Positions 13,001-25,803 of a DNA stretch of 64,000 nucleotides are shown here, piece after piece (position 1 is the stretch's first letter; every line of letters begins with the position of its first letter). The stretch comes from Thamnaconus septentrionalis. Its lineage: Eukaryota > Chordata > Actinopteri > Tetraodontiformes > Monacanthidae. The DNA is taken from the NCBI GenBank assembly GCA_009823395.1, contig CM020510.1, positions 15,871,773 through 15,935,772 on the forward strand, written 5' to 3'. Position numbers and translations under genes: made by a program. Below the pieces are notes generated by a model. That model saw only the letters and a program-made list of their open reading frames with translations, searched no databases and had not been told where the DNA came from.

Positions 13001-16000
13001 TTTTTTTGGGCCCTGGGAAGATTTTTAAAAAATTTTAATTTTCTTTAAAAACTTTAAAAAAAATGAATTTTAAAATTGAAAAGGGAAAGAAAAAAAACCC
13101 TGGTTTTTTAAAAACAAAAGGTTATGCCAAAGGTTGGGGAAATGAAACAATTTTTCCCGGGAAAAACTCCAAGGGAAACAAAGGGGCCCTGGTTAAAAGG
13201 AAAAAAAAATTTTCCAATTTAAAAATAAACCCGAAAACCCAAATGGGAAAAAACCCCAGAACCCTTCCCAAAATGTTTTAAAAAATTTTGGGAAATCAGC
13301 AAGAATTTTCCAACCAGGGGCCCCAACCAATGGAAAACCCCGGTTAAAAAAGGGGGAGAAACCCGCTTTTGGGGAAATTTCCCTTTTATTTGGGAAATCC
13401 GGAAAAAAAGGAAATTTTTTTTGGGGCAAAAGGGGTTTTAAAAAATAAAAATTTTTGTTAAAAAAAATTTAACCCAAAAATTTAAAAATAAACCCTTTTC
13501 TGGAAAAATTTAAACAGTTTTTAAAAGGGTTTTTCTTTCATTTTTTTAAATTTTAAAAACAAAAGGGTTTGCATTTTGGGGAAATCCAAAAGAATTAACA
13601 AAAATTCCGGGGTTTGTTTAAAAGAAAAAATTTTTTATTCCTTTTTTAAAAATTTTTTCTATAGTTTTCCCCAAAAAAAACCCCCTTTAAATAAAAAACC
13701 CCCAGAATGGGAACACCCCCAATTAAAAAATTTTCCCCTTTGAGGGGCCCTTTAAACCAATTTCCCCACAGAATTTTCCCTTTGGGAAAAAACCCCAGCA
13801 TTTGGAAAAAGTTAAAAGGTTTAAAAGTTTTCCGGGGTCATCACTTTCTGGCTGGTTTTTAAAATTAAAAAGGCAAAATAAAAACAAAATTAATTTCCCT
13901 AAAGCAAAAATTTACTTTAAAAAATTTTAAAATTTAAAACAAAAATTTTTCAAAAAATGTTAATTTTTAAACCAATTAAAACAAAACCCAAACAAAGAAA
14001 AACGAAGGAAAAAAGGTTGAAACAAACATGGGAAAAAATTTTACTTGGGATTTGAAAAAGGGGAAAAGGGTTTAAAAAATTTGCCAAGTTGAAATTTACC
14101 CTTGGCAAAAACAAAATAAAAACTTTACGAAAATTTTTGGTTTTTAAAAACAAATTTTTCCCCAAATTTCTCCTTTTGTTTTAAAAAAAGGGCAAATAAA
14201 CTTTTTCCCAAAATTTTTAAAATTTTTAAAAATTTTTAAAAGGAAAAAGTTTAGTTGATTTTTTAAAAAAACTTAAAGGGCCCCTTTTTCAAAATATTTT
14301 CTTAAAACTAAATTTTTTCCAAAAATTTTTATTTAAGGCTTTTAAACAAATTTTAGGTTTCCCTGGGTAGGGGAAAATGAAGAAACCAGGTGGGTTTTCC
14401 CCTTTTTATGGTCCAATTGGGGAAGGATTGGAAAATAAATCCCTTTTGATAAAGGGCCCTCCCCAAAAGGGTTTTTTTAAATTTTGGAAAAAATTTAAAA
14501 AAAAAAGGGAAAGTTTTTTGGCCCATTTTTTAAATCTTAAAAATTTTTTCCCTTTTAAAATTTTTTTAAAAAAATTTTTTTTTTGTTTAAATTTTAAAAT
14601 TTTTTAAACTATGATAATAATTTAAAAGGAATTTTCCCAAAATTTCCAACCCCCCAAACCAACCGGGGTTTTTAAAACCCAGCCGAAAACCCTAATTTGG
14701 TAAACAAAAACCCAAAACCCTTTACTTTCCAAAACCTTTGAAAATTTTTTTTTTTTCCCCGCTTCCTTTAAAAAGGGAAAATTTAAAAAGCCCCGAAATC
14801 AAAATTTCCCCCGGGAAATAAATTTAAAAATTTCTTTTAAAAAAAATTTAGCAGGGGAAAAAAAATTTAAAAAGTTTAAGCCCTTTTTCCCCCAAGCAAA
14901 GGGTGGGGAAAAGAAAAAAAAAATTTGTTTAAAAATTTTCAAATAAAAATAAATTTCTTTTTTAATTTTTAAAAAAAGGAAAAAAACCCAAAAACCCCCA
15001 AAGGAAAAACAATTAATTTTAAAAAATTTAGTTAAACCCAAATTCCAAAAAATTGAAAAAATTTTTTTTTTTAGAAAAAATTTAAAGAGGGGCAAAAAAA
15101 AACTAACCAAAAAGGAAGGGAACCAAACCGGGGAAAAAAAGCAAAACCCTTATTTTGGCTTTTAAATTTGGGAGGAAAGGCCCCAAAACCCTGGGCCAAG
15201 GAGGGCCCAGGGCCCAAAAATGGCCGAATCCCGAATATTTTAAAACCAGGCGGGAAAGGGGTTTTGGCCACCAGGCCCCAAAAGTAAAAGGGGAAATTTC
15301 GAGAATTTTATTTTCTTTTTAAGACAAAAAAATTAAAAGGGAGAAAGACCCCAAAAACTTTTACTGGGGCAAACCCGTTCCAAAATTTCCCAAAAAGGGC
15401 CAAAAGGGGAAAAAAAAGGGAAGGTTTGCTTAAAAAAACGAAGGGTTTTGGTTTGACCCACCAAACCCAAGAATTGAAAGTTTCCCCGGGTTGGGCCCTA
15501 AAGGTTTGGGACATTCTTTTAAACCAAAAAAAGGGCCCTGGGTAAAAATTTTTTTCCGGAAACCGGGAAAATTAAAAAATCCTTTCTGGTTTTAAAAAAT
15601 TTCAAAAGGGCGAATTTTTTGAAAATTTGGGAAGCAAAAAAAATTTTTTAAAAGATTTTCTTAAAACCCAAAATTTTTAAAGAAAACAATTTTTAATTTT
15701 ACAGAAAAAGGGGAATTTAAAATCTTTTCAAGATTAATAAGAATAAAATCCAAATTTTCAAATTTAAACCAATTTTAAAACAGGATTTCCTTTTAAACTT
15801 TGACAAATTTATTTTTAAAAAACTTTTTTATTTTTGCCCTGGGCAAAGTTGGGTTAAACTTTTGTTTCCATATCACTTGTATTAAATTGGAAAAAAACCC
15901 TTTTAATTTTTTGTTTCTTTCCCCCCTTTTTTAAAATCTTTTTTTTTTTAAACCCTTTCGAATCAAAAAATTTTTTTTGGGAAAGAAAAACCTTTTTCCC

Positions 16001-19000
16001 CGGGTTTTTGATCCCGTTTTCAAAAATTCATACCCTTTCCCCATTAAATTTTATAAGTTGGGAATTTTTTTGGTTGGCAGGGTAAGGGTTTTGATTTAAG
16101 GGGTTTCCCAAACCTTATGTTTGTTTTGGGAGACTTTTTTTTATTTCCCCGGGGGAAAATGAAACATTTGATTTTTCATTTTTTTTAAATGTTTTGGGAA
16201 AAACCCTTTTGGGAAAAAATTTTGTTTTAAAATTAAATTTTTTTTAATAAACTTTTAAAAATTTTCGGAATTTTGGAATGGCCAAACAATTAGAGAAAAA
16301 AACCCCCCCAAAACCCCCATGGGGTTTTAACGGGCCCTTTTTTTCCCCCTAATCTTTTGGGGTTGAGGCCCTAAAAAAAAAGAAAATTAAAATTAAACTT
16401 TAAATTTTTAATTTTCATTAAAATTTTATAAAATTTTTTACAACAAAAAAACCTTTTTAAAAATTGAAAAAAATCCCCAAACTGGGAAAAAGGAAAGAAA
16501 TTTAAAAATAAATTTCCCAAGGGAGAAATTTTGGGAAAAAAAGCACAGAATTTAAATAGCTTGGAGGAAAAAATTGCTCAAAAAAACACAAAGCCCAAAA
16601 AAAACCAAGGGAAAAACCAGGGGCCATGAAAACCCCGAAAAATTTTATTTCCCAAAACAGAAAAACCCCTTTCTTTTTGAGGAAAAAAAACCCCCTTTGT
16701 CAAATTAAATTTTTAAAAATAAAAAATTTCCCTTCCGTTTGGGAAAAATTTGGGGTTTGGGAAAAGGGTCAAGCCGAAAAAATTGTTTTAAAACAAAAAA
16801 TTTAAGGAAAAAATTTAACTTTCCAAAGTTGAGAGAAAATGGAAAAAAAAAAAAGGGGGGGAACGGGAAACTCAAAGCCCCCCCTTTGGAAAGGGTTTCC
16901 GGGGAAAACCGGGTCCCCCTTTCCTGGGGAACCCCAAGAGTGTGCCAAAACCCAAATTTGGGGGGGCTCCGGTTGGGAACCCCCGGGGGGGGCAAAAGGG
17001 GAGGTTTTGGGCAAAAGGGAAAAATTGAAAAAAAATTTTCAAAAATTTTTTTTAAAAAAATTACAGGACATTTAAAAAATTTTCCCCCAAAAAAAAACTT
17101 GTAAAATTTAAAATTTTTCCCTTTTTAAAATATTTTAAACATTTTTTTTTAATTTTCCATTTTAAACTTTTTTAAACCCGACGGTTTCAAATTTGGGTTT
17201 TAAGGGGCCTTATGGGAATTTTTAAAATTAAATAAACAAATTAATAAAACCCTATTTTACTTTAAAAAACACCGTGAAAATTTTTTTTTTTCCCCTTTTG
17301 GAAATTTAAAAAAAAACTTTAAAATTTAAAAAGGCCATTTTTTTTCTTTTCAATTTTAAAATTTTTAATCCCAACGGATTCCTTTAATAAAGAAATTTTG
17401 GAATTCCCAAATTTTTTTAAAATTTTTACCTAAAAATTTTGGGGGAAAAAATTTTAGGAATTTTTCTTTAAATTTTAAAACCCAAAATTTAATTTTTAAA
17501 ATAAAAAAACCTGGGAAAAAAACCCCTTTTCCCCTTCAAAAATTTTTAATCAAAACCCGTTAAATAAAGGGTTGGGGAAAAAAAGGGGGAAAAATTTATT
17601 TTTTAAAATTTTTTTTTTTTTTAAATTTTTAAATTTTTTTAAAAATTTTTAAAAACCCAAAATTTTTTAATCTTAAAAAAATTAAAAATTAAAATGCCCC
17701 AAAAAAACCCATTCCCTTCCCTTAAAACCTTTTTTTCCCAAAACCCCCTTAAAAAAGAATTTAAAAGGGATTTGGGAATAATTAATTTAAAAAAAAATTT
17801 TTTTTAAAAATTTTTTTAAAAATTTTTAATAAAATATTTTTTCCCCCTTTCCAAAACCCCCCTTTTTAAGGGCCCTTTCAAACCCCAAAAAAAAAAAGGG
17901 GGCCCTTAAAATTTTTCTAAAATTTTTCAAAAAATTTCTTTTTTTTAAAACCCCAAAAATCTCCAAAACCCAAATTTCAAAGGAATAAAAAAAAGGGAAA
18001 ACCCTGGGAGGAACCTTTTTTAAAATTAATTTTTTCAAGAAAGATTTGAAAAAAAAATTAACCTGCGGGCAAATTTTGGTTTGTAAAATTTTTAATTTGG
18101 GTTTTTCCCAAAAACTGGGGCATGTCCCAAAATTTAAAAAGGCCTGAACCCTGGGGAAAACCCAAACTTTGGGGTGTTTCGGTTTAAATTGAAACCCCCG
18201 ACCTTCCCCCGGTTCCCTTGGGGGGAAAAATCGGAATGAATAGGAAACCAAAACCCTTTTAAACAAACCTTATTTTGGGGAAAAATTTTCTTCAAAACCC
18301 CAATCCAAAAAAATTCCCTTTCCCAGCCCGAGGAAAACCCAAAGTTTTGGGGCCCCTTTTGGACGCCCAGTGAAATTTGGGGAATAAAAAATAAAACAAT
18401 TTCTTTGATTTGAATTTTAAAAAAATGGTTTAAAAGAATTTTGGAGATTGGGTGGGCCCCAAACAGGCCCTAAATTTTGGCCATTCAAAGGGTTTAACGT
18501 TAAAAAGGGAAAAAATTTTTTAAAAATTAAAATTTTATTTTAAACTTTGGGTTTTTCCCTAAAAATAAAAAAAAGGGTTTTTAAATTTCCTTTAAATTTG
18601 GGTTTTAAAACCCTAAAAAATTTGTTTTTTCCTTAAAACCCTTTTTTGGGTCCCTTTTAAAAATTTTAAAATAAAATTTTTTCCTTTAAAATTTAAAAAG
18701 AAAAAATTAACAAATTTTTTAAAACTTTTAGAAAAATTTTTTTGGAAAACAAAACCAAATTTAAATAAAATTAAATAAAAAACTTTTCAGTTTTGGAAAT
18801 TTTGGGAAAAAAAATTTTGGGTTTATTAAAAATTTTGCGCCAAGGTAATTTGCCCCAAAAATGGATTTTGAAAAAGGAGTTTTAACCCAACCCTCCTTTT
18901 GCTTTCCCTGGGAAAAATATTTAAAGGGTTTGATTTTAAATACCAACAGTTCCCCTTTTTGGGTTTAAAATCGGGTAAATTTTATTTTTTTTGGTTTTTC

Positions 19001-19040
19001 TAAAAATTTTTAACAGGAAAAAATTTTTTTCTAAGGCAAT
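10033..19040. other. Abnormal homopolymer-rich block, probably corrupted assembly consensus
   Basis: From about 10033 the sequence changes abruptly to runs of two to eight identical bases in almost every word (aaaattttgggg, ccccaaaa), and it returns to normal at about 19040. Apparent ORFs are made of F, K, G, P, N and L, that is homopolymer codons, and match nothing. The left end still aligns loosely with the intron between exons 3 and 4 of gene 2: about 10108-10390 follows 5435-5830, including ttccgcttatt and aggaaa.aaatgga, but with many losses. Exons 4-5 of gene 3, about 500 bp of coding sequence, have shrunk to under 100 bp. I see no gene, RNA or transposon that can be supported inside. 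It is best explained as low-quality or collapsed consensus replacing real array sequence. Confidence 0.75.
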
Positions 19041-19042
19041 GT

Positions 19043-19154
19043 GGGTAAAGTGTCTTGCCCAAGGACACAACGACAGACTGGAATGGTGCGGGATTTTATC
19101 CGCCAACCTTTCGGTCATTGGACAACCTCTACCTCCTGAGTCAAAGTTTCGCCA
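19043..19154. repeat. Dispersed teleost repeat fragment
   Basis: Contains gtgtcttgcccaaggacaca, followed by ccaacctttcggtcattgga and ctacctcctgag, a word order I know from many fish genomes. It lies in what should be intron 1 of gene 3, at the point where readable sequence resumes. I cannot name the family. Confidence 0.5.
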
Positions 19155-19228
19155 ATACATTTTAGAATGTCAATGTTTCCATTATATTGCATATAATCTT
19201 ATTTTGATAATCACTTTCTTTCACTGAC

Positions 19229-19539
19229 CTCCCTGTGCACCGTGGTGGTTCAGGCCTGGCGGTGTATTCATGATTCACCTCCTCTATGTAGTTGTGTATT
19301 GAGAAAACTCCTCCAATTATGTAGTCTCCATCCATTGAAAATGCAGGTTCACGCGCTGAGCCCTGTCGCTCACATTTCAGAGAAAAACCATCTGCTCTGT
19401 CACCTGTAGCAGCTCTTTCCTCTTCTCGCCCTCCCTGCTGTGTCACTTGAGTCCCAGGAACATTTGTGGCGGGCAGACAGTTCAGCGTACACACAATCAG
19501 ACACATCATTAACTCTATGAAGACAACAGAGAACGGCAT
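19229..19539 (-). CDS. Exon 1 of an OlfC/V2R-like gene, probably gene 3
   Basis: A 311-bp open exon with ATG at 19539, signal peptide beginning [10 protein letters not shown] and the subtype-A N-terminus ([28 protein letters not shown]), ending in the usual donor cag-gg-ag/gtcagt. The next exons should lie at 18.9 kb and below but are inside the abnormal block. The distance to exon 6 of gene 3 is 10.0 kb, against 2.8 kb in gene 2, so the block could also hide a further gene; the pairing with gene 3 is then uncertain. Confidence 0.8.
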
Positions 19540-19572
19540 CCTTCAACTGCCTGTCGGCAAAGGGGACTACAA

Positions 19573-19580
19573 TTTATATA
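19573..19580 (-). promoter_or_regulatory. TATA-like box of the gene with exon 1 at 19229-19539
   Basis: TATATAAA 34 bp upstream of the ATG. The 384-bp spacer to the gene 4 stop otherwise holds only the conserved upstream element and a candidate poly(A) signal (19786-19791). Confidence 0.5.
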
Positions 19581-19785
19581 GATTATCAGAGAGGTTTACC
19601 TCATGGAATTATGAGCTCATCTTCTTAATGAATAATGAGAAACAAAAGAGACATGTTTGATGGACACATTCCCAGGTTTTTATGAGTGACTAATTCATGT
19701 TAGTATTCCTTCTCCCTTGATTTGCATTACATTTTGGTGTGGTCTGTGAAAAAGGCATTGAGGAAAGGAGGTTGTCATTTTAAAT

Positions 19786-19791
19786 TTTATT
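19786..19791 (-). terminator. Candidate polyadenylation signal of gene 4
   Basis: AATAAA on the minus strand about 135 bp after the gene 4 stop, in the block shared with genes 2, 3, 5 and 6. Confidence 0.4.
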
Positions 19792-19923
19792 AATATTTTC
19801 AGAGTAAAGCCTGTTTATAATCTTTTCAGATCCTGGAATGCTCTTTACTTGGATGGGCATCAAATCATCAGGAAGGCTCAATCTGATGGCATTTTTTATT
19901 TCATCAAACTTGACATCATGTTA

Positions 19924-22900
19924 CTAAGTTTTGTTCATTAAATGTTTCTTGGTATTCCTCTCTGGCTTCAACACTATAATGAAGCACTTTGGAGCAAATA
20001 TGCAGAGAAGTAGCCCAAAACTGGAGGCCAAAATGGCAAAGATCTCCACAGCCACAGTAAATTTTCCAGGTGAGCTGACATATGCTGGGATAAATGTGAT
20101 CCACACAGCACAGAATATCAGCATGCTGAAGGTGATGAACTTGGCTTCATTAAAATTATCTGGGAGTTGCCGAGCCAGGACTGCCAAGACCAAGCAAAAC
20201 ACAGCTAGTAGGCCAATGTAGCCCAGAACGGCCCAGAACCCAATAGCTGAGCCTAATGCACACTCCAGAATGATTCTCTTCTTATATATGGTCAGATTTT
20301 TCTTTGGAAAAGGGGGACTGAGAACCAACCAAAGTATACAAATTAACACTTGTATAGATGTGAAGGACACAACTGTAATCCTCTGCTGTGGAGGACCAAA
20401 CCATTTCATGACATTACTGCCAGGAAGTGTTGCTCTGAAGGCCATGAGCACAACAATTGTTTTTCCCAGAACACAAGACATGCAGAGGACGAAGGTGATG
20501 CCGAACGCTGTGTGTCGCAGCATGCAGGACCACTGGGACGGAGCTCCAATGAAGGTCAGCGAACACAAGAAACACAAAGTGAGGGAGAAGAGAAGCAGGA
20601 AGCTCAGCTCAGAGTTGTTGGCTCTGACAATAGGAGAGTTTCTATGGTGGAAGAACACTGCTGCTGTTCCAATGGCCAGGCAGGCACCACCAACTGAGAA
20701 TGCTGCCAAGATGATTCCCAGGACCTCGTGGAAGGAGAGATACTCAACAGGCTTTGGGAGACAAGTGTCTCTTTGTGCATTTGGCCAGAACTCCTCAGGG
20801 CATGGAACACAGTCAGGGGAATCTGAAAAGGCGCAAAAAACATTTAGTTTTAGCGAACACACAGGGATGGGACGCCCGCAAACCTCTTCGCAAGTGCTCT
20901 AAGAAGAAGAAGCATGTCATATAGTAGTTATTACAATAAATCAAAACAGGTACCTGTAACATTGCTAATCTCCCCTTCTGGACAATGTAAACAGTCATAA
21001 CAGCAGGTGGGTTTTCCTTTCTGCAGCATTTTCCGAGTTCCTGGAGGACAGCTGTTGCTGCACACTGACGCAGGAACCTGCCACGTAGAATTAGAAAAGG
21101 AAGAATTCAGCTTTTTCGTTTCTTTCAAGTCTATTTTAAATCATGCAACTCAGTCTTTTCATCTGACCTGTGTGCTTCCATACATCCAGCTGATGTTCCT
21201 GTGGATATGGAACTCTTGGCCCTCTGGCAGTGAGGCATCGTAGAGCCCTACAGCCACCAGCTCAATGGTGCCACTCTCTCCTTTTTTCCAGTTAACAAGC
21301 TCATACCTGGCCACAGGATCTCCATTTACATCAAATGATACATCATGACCATTCTGGGTAAAATTGACTTTCTTCAGCTGAGTGAGAACCTGGAAATAGA
21401 GATTAATATAGTTACAAAGACTCATGGATTTCCATGACAGATTTTCAGGAAACACAAGTGATATTTTAAAAAGAATTATGTAACAGACAACATGAAAAAA
21501 ACATTTTCATTTTCAATGAGTGACTTAATGCACCAAAACAGTTCATCAGGTTGTTCAAAGGTACATGGAGTTGGATGTAGTGTGTTTGCACAAGCTTATT
21601 TCAAGGGTAGAGGGTAACTGTTATCCACTCGTGTTTGCAGTCAGCAGTGTAAAGAATATGAGGCAATTACAACAGTAAACAGCAACTGCAAGAACTACCA
21701 CAGTCTACCAATCTGATAAAAGCAGGAATGTATGGCCTGTTTCACCCCATCAGTTCTGCGTACTGACAGATTGTATCTTTACCCTGATGGTACCCAGAAC
21801 ATAGATCCACACTTTAAATGATGGCTTGGATCGGCCAAGATTGATGTCTTTATGGGCCAGAACTGACTGTGTTAACTTCAATTTTACAGCACACCTTGTA
21901 GATATACTTCTGGTGGTTTTCAGATGCTTTATTATCCTTTTTGTTTGTGGAAACCCTTCTCTGTTATTTGTGCTTGGAAATCTTGTCCAAAAAATGTAAT
22001 TTTTTTTTCTTTATTTTTTTCTAATGTCTTACCAGCCAGAAAATGCACAATTGTCGTGAGACTTGCATTAAATTACTAACATGGTAATACATTTGTGTGA
22101 TATGAGGCAAGGAACTACAAAATGTGAGATCACAATGTATTTTATGTTTAAAAACATAACATTAATTGCAAAATTTGGATTCATTTTGACTGACCTGTTT
22201 AGGCTTTACTTTAATGGATTTGTCGCACTGAGTTGTGGAATTTGTTTTTCGACAAATGGCATTGTGAATTGCATGTGCTATTGCATACACGGCCTTGTAC
22301 ACCATAGTAGAAACTCTAAACTGGGATGTGCCAGCGTATTGGATCTGAAGAGCCTCCATGTCTTCAGATCCATCACAGACACGCTCCTCTGGGGCTGAGG
22401 CTGAAAATACAAAGAGATGCAAATTTGATGTTTTTATTGGCTTCATTTTCCTTATCTTATAACATCCAACAATTCAATTCAGGTCCAGAAATTGTTTCCC
22501 TACAATCAAGATAATTTCCTCACCTTTTCCCAGCTTGCAGTTGAACAAATCCTCCCAGAACTGAGTGAGCACTGGAGAGGCTGCAACTTTAGATGGAGAG
22601 AGATCCAGCAGGAATTCTCTCAGACCAGGGATGACAGATCTCTGAATACCGAATCCTATGGCTCCAGCACAGAAGTTGAACTGCAGCAAGTCTTTGTTGG
22701 CAACCCAGGCCTCGCTGCCGATCCACTGGCGGGGTGGTGATGGTTCACGCGACAGCTCCTCAAAGAGGACTTTGATGTCTCCAGAGGCTGCAAATGCAAC
22801 TATAACTGTTGCTGTCGATCTGCATAAAGTTTAAGGCACACATTGCATTATCGTGAAAAAAGAAAGAAATTCATAAACTCAATTCAAGTATATTCACAGT

Positions 22901-24512
22901 GCATTTAGAAAAGCCTGATTAGATTAAAGTATTGTAGTTACACACATATTAAGAAATATTTGAAATAAAACTGTGCTTGTTAGAATAAATTGAAATGCAC
23001 AATAAACACAAACAAATAAAAACAATCTGCATTAGGTCAGAGTTTCCAACTCAAGCAGTTTTCAAAGGCAGTAAGAGGAACTGGATCCAGAGTCATGTCT
23101 AAAATGATGAACAGTCTTACTAAAAAATATTTGACATGGATGAGCTGAAGGCACAATACAAGTCAAATGACATAGTTTTGAATAAATCTATTAGTTTTAT
23201 AGGGATTCTAATCAGCAAAAAACAACATCAAACAGTGTAATAGGAACCACACCTGCGGATTACATCAGCTACTCTCTTGATTCTGCTTTGAGGGTTGGTC
23301 CGGTAGAAAGGCTCAGTGTATTCCACACAGATCCCCTCCTTCTTGGCTGCCTTGAGGAAGGAAGCCATGCCATTATTGCCATAGTCTGAATCTGAATGTA
23401 TTGCACCGATCCAGGTCCAGCCAAAGTGTTTGACCAGTTTGGCCAATGCATCAGCCTGAAACTGATCACTGGGGATGGTTCTGAAGAAGGTTGGATGCTG
23501 CTGCTTATCAGACAGGCAAGCACAAGTGGCAAAGTGGCTCACCTGAAAGACACAATGCAAATTTTATATGTGACAGGAAATTTGTTAGGGCTGGTTAAAG
23601 TCAAGTTCAATTACTCAAGAAAATCAATGTATTTACAAGTGGAATGTTGAAGGATCCAATGACTTGAGACATGCTGATGGATGGAGTGGAACTGGTCTCG
23701 CCGACGATAGCCACCACTGCACCAGACTGTGAACAGGTGTCACTGGTGTGAAACACTGGGTCGCGACCATTCAGGAGCTGGAAGGCCATTTGCACGGCAA
23801 GGGGCACTGCAGCACACGAGTCATGGATCTGATAACCAAGTGTGACTCCTGGGAGAAGTTCCGTACTGTTGTTAATCTCATCTATGGCAAAGACCATTGC
23901 ATGAGAGTGCCGAAGCTGACGGGAGTAAATTCTGTTCAAGCAATTGACCACATAATTACAATTAATATAAATTCACAAGCTATATTTCCACATTTCAAAT
24001 ATATTAAAAAAAAAAAGAATAAAGACTACCTCACTAATCATAAATAATACTTGAAAATAACTTTTTGTCAGAAAAAAAAATTCAGTTATAGTACAATGTA
24101 TTTACAACATTTAAATTAAGCATTGGAGTTTAGCAACACATTTTGGAATGTTAATTAAATCACACACAATCTTAATTTGTCAATCACTTTCTTTCACTGA
24201 CCTCCCTGTGCACCGTGATGGTTCAGGCTTCGCAGTGTATTCATGATTAATCTCCTCTATGTAGAAGTGGATTGAGAAAACGCTTCCAATTATATAGTCT
24301 CCATTCATTGAAAATGCAGGATCACGGGCTGAACCCTGAAGCTCACATTTCAGAGAAAAACCATCTGCTCTGTCACCCGTAGCAGCTCTTTCTTCTTCAC
24401 GCCCTCCCTGCTGTGTCACTTGAGTCCCAGGAACATTTGTGGCAAGCAGAGAGTTCAGCGTACACACAATCAGACACATCATTAACGCCAAAAGGACAAG
24501 CAAGAACGCCAT
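19924..24512 (-). CDS. Gene 4: complete OlfC/V2R-like receptor, subtype A
   Basis: Exons in reading order: 24202-24512, 23637-23931, 23253-23542, 22524-22819, 22195-22400, 21168-21389, 20954-21077, 19924-20822; 2643 bp, 880 residues, no lesion. Exon 2 starts [13 protein letters not shown] where gene 2 has [13 protein letters not shown]. The Venus-flytrap loop reads [12 protein letters not shown], with a TS pair in place of the SG of its neighbours; the cysteine linker and 7TM domain are standard and end in NKT. Intron 7 carries an insert of about 60 bp (around 20850-20912) not present in the other copies. The intron before exon 6 is about 805 bp, as in gene 2, and shows nothing recognisable. 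It is one of two complete subtype-A genes in the window. Confidence 0.92.
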
Positions 24513-24546
24513 CCTTCAACTGCGTGTGGGCAAAAGGGTACTACAG

Positions 24547-24554
24547 TTTATATA
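24547..24554 (-). promoter_or_regulatory. TATA-like box of gene 4
   Basis: TATATAAA 35 bp upstream of the ATG at 24512. Confidence 0.5.
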
Positions 24555-25183
24555 GATTTTCAGAGAGGTTTTCCTCATGGAGTCATGAGCTCATCAGCTT
24601 AATGAGTACTAAAAAAATAAAAGAAGTGTATTTTGATGGCTATGTCCCAAGTTTTGATCAGTAACATTCAAAGGGAGCTATTTGAGCTATATGCTAATTT
24701 GTAGTTCAATATAAAATTGGTTCATATTTTAAAGGGAGATTATATTACTGTGCCTCAGCATTAGATGTTGTCCAGGACATTTTAAGTAAAAGAAAAATGT
24801 AGAAAATAACATTTGTTATTGTTATTAAAAGTGTTAACATCCAGTAATGGCTCATTGTCATAACTGACTGATAGCTACAGTAAGATGAAAAAAACGAACA
24901 AAAACTCCAGTTTTGAATCTGTTAAAAAAAAAGAGCTAGATCATCATGCTAGACCTCTGTTGAGTTCAGTTGAGATTATTCTCTCACAACTTTTTCATTT
25001 TTGCAAAATTATCAACAAATGTATTGTTTCATTGATGGCCAAAACAAAACAAAAAACAACAAAAAAACAAACAAACAAAAAAACCCTTTACTTAAAGACA
25101 TGTCAGAACTTGTGCTTTCTTTCTCGTACTTGAGTAAAAGACTTGAATCATACCCTAATACTTTTACGAGGGTATTTATTTTT

Positions 25184-25429
25184 TTAATTTTCTGTATTTT
25201 CAGACGTTATTGTTGTTATGTTGTTGTTATTGCTTGTGCTAGCTTCTTGGTGTTTCACATTAAGATGGTACCGGAGGCTTGAATAACTGTGGTGGGATAC
25301 AAATTCTTTGTGGCACCCTTTGCACAGAACAGCGTCCTTCTCTGACTGTTTTTCAAATGTGATTTTCCTATCCACCAAGCTCAGTAAGGCGGTGTTATCG
25401 TTGTCGTCCATCACGTTTGTTGTTGGCAT
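25184..25429 (-). mobile_element. BED zinc-finger fragment of a hAT-type transposase
   Basis: An 81-codon open stretch with CKGCHKEF, then LRYHLNVKH: the C-x2-C ... H-x4-H pattern of a BED finger, as found at the N-terminus of hAT transposases and ZBED proteins. No transposase core follows (the low-coordinate side runs into T-rich sequence), so it is a remnant. Placement next to hAT-like repeat words supports a transposon origin over a host ZBED gene. Confidence 0.6.
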
Positions 25430-25797
25430 CGGTATTTGTTAGACTAACTACTATTCCGCCTTTTGCTTGTCTGACATCACTCAGTGCGTTGTTTTAATCC
25501 TTATTGCCAGAAACTCATGCATCGAGAAACGTTCCATGGTGTCTAGAGTATAATATGAAAGACTAAGAATTCTCAACATGTATTTAAAAGAAAAGAAAAA
25601 AAAATTAATACCTGCTGCTTTTTTTTTTTTTTTTTTAATAAACAAAATGCATTGTGCTGTTCACCTTAAATGATGTGTTTTGGTGCATGTACTCAGATAT
25701 TATGGTTTGTATTCCCTCTCTCTGCATTTACATTCCAATTTGGTATGGTTGTTTGGTGAAACAGGAAAGTGAGCAAAGGAGGTTTTGGTTTTGAAAT

Positions 25798-25803
25798 TTT
25801 ATT
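25798..25803 (-). terminator. Candidate polyadenylation signal of gene 5
   Basis: AATAAA on the minus strand, about 200 bp after the gene 5 stop, in the conserved context. Confidence 0.4.

Noticed and set aside
10632..18946. Many open frames of 60-146 codons in the abnormal block
   Set aside because: They consist of homopolymer codons (F, K, G, P, N), overlap on both strands and lack any domain. The block is probably not real sequence.
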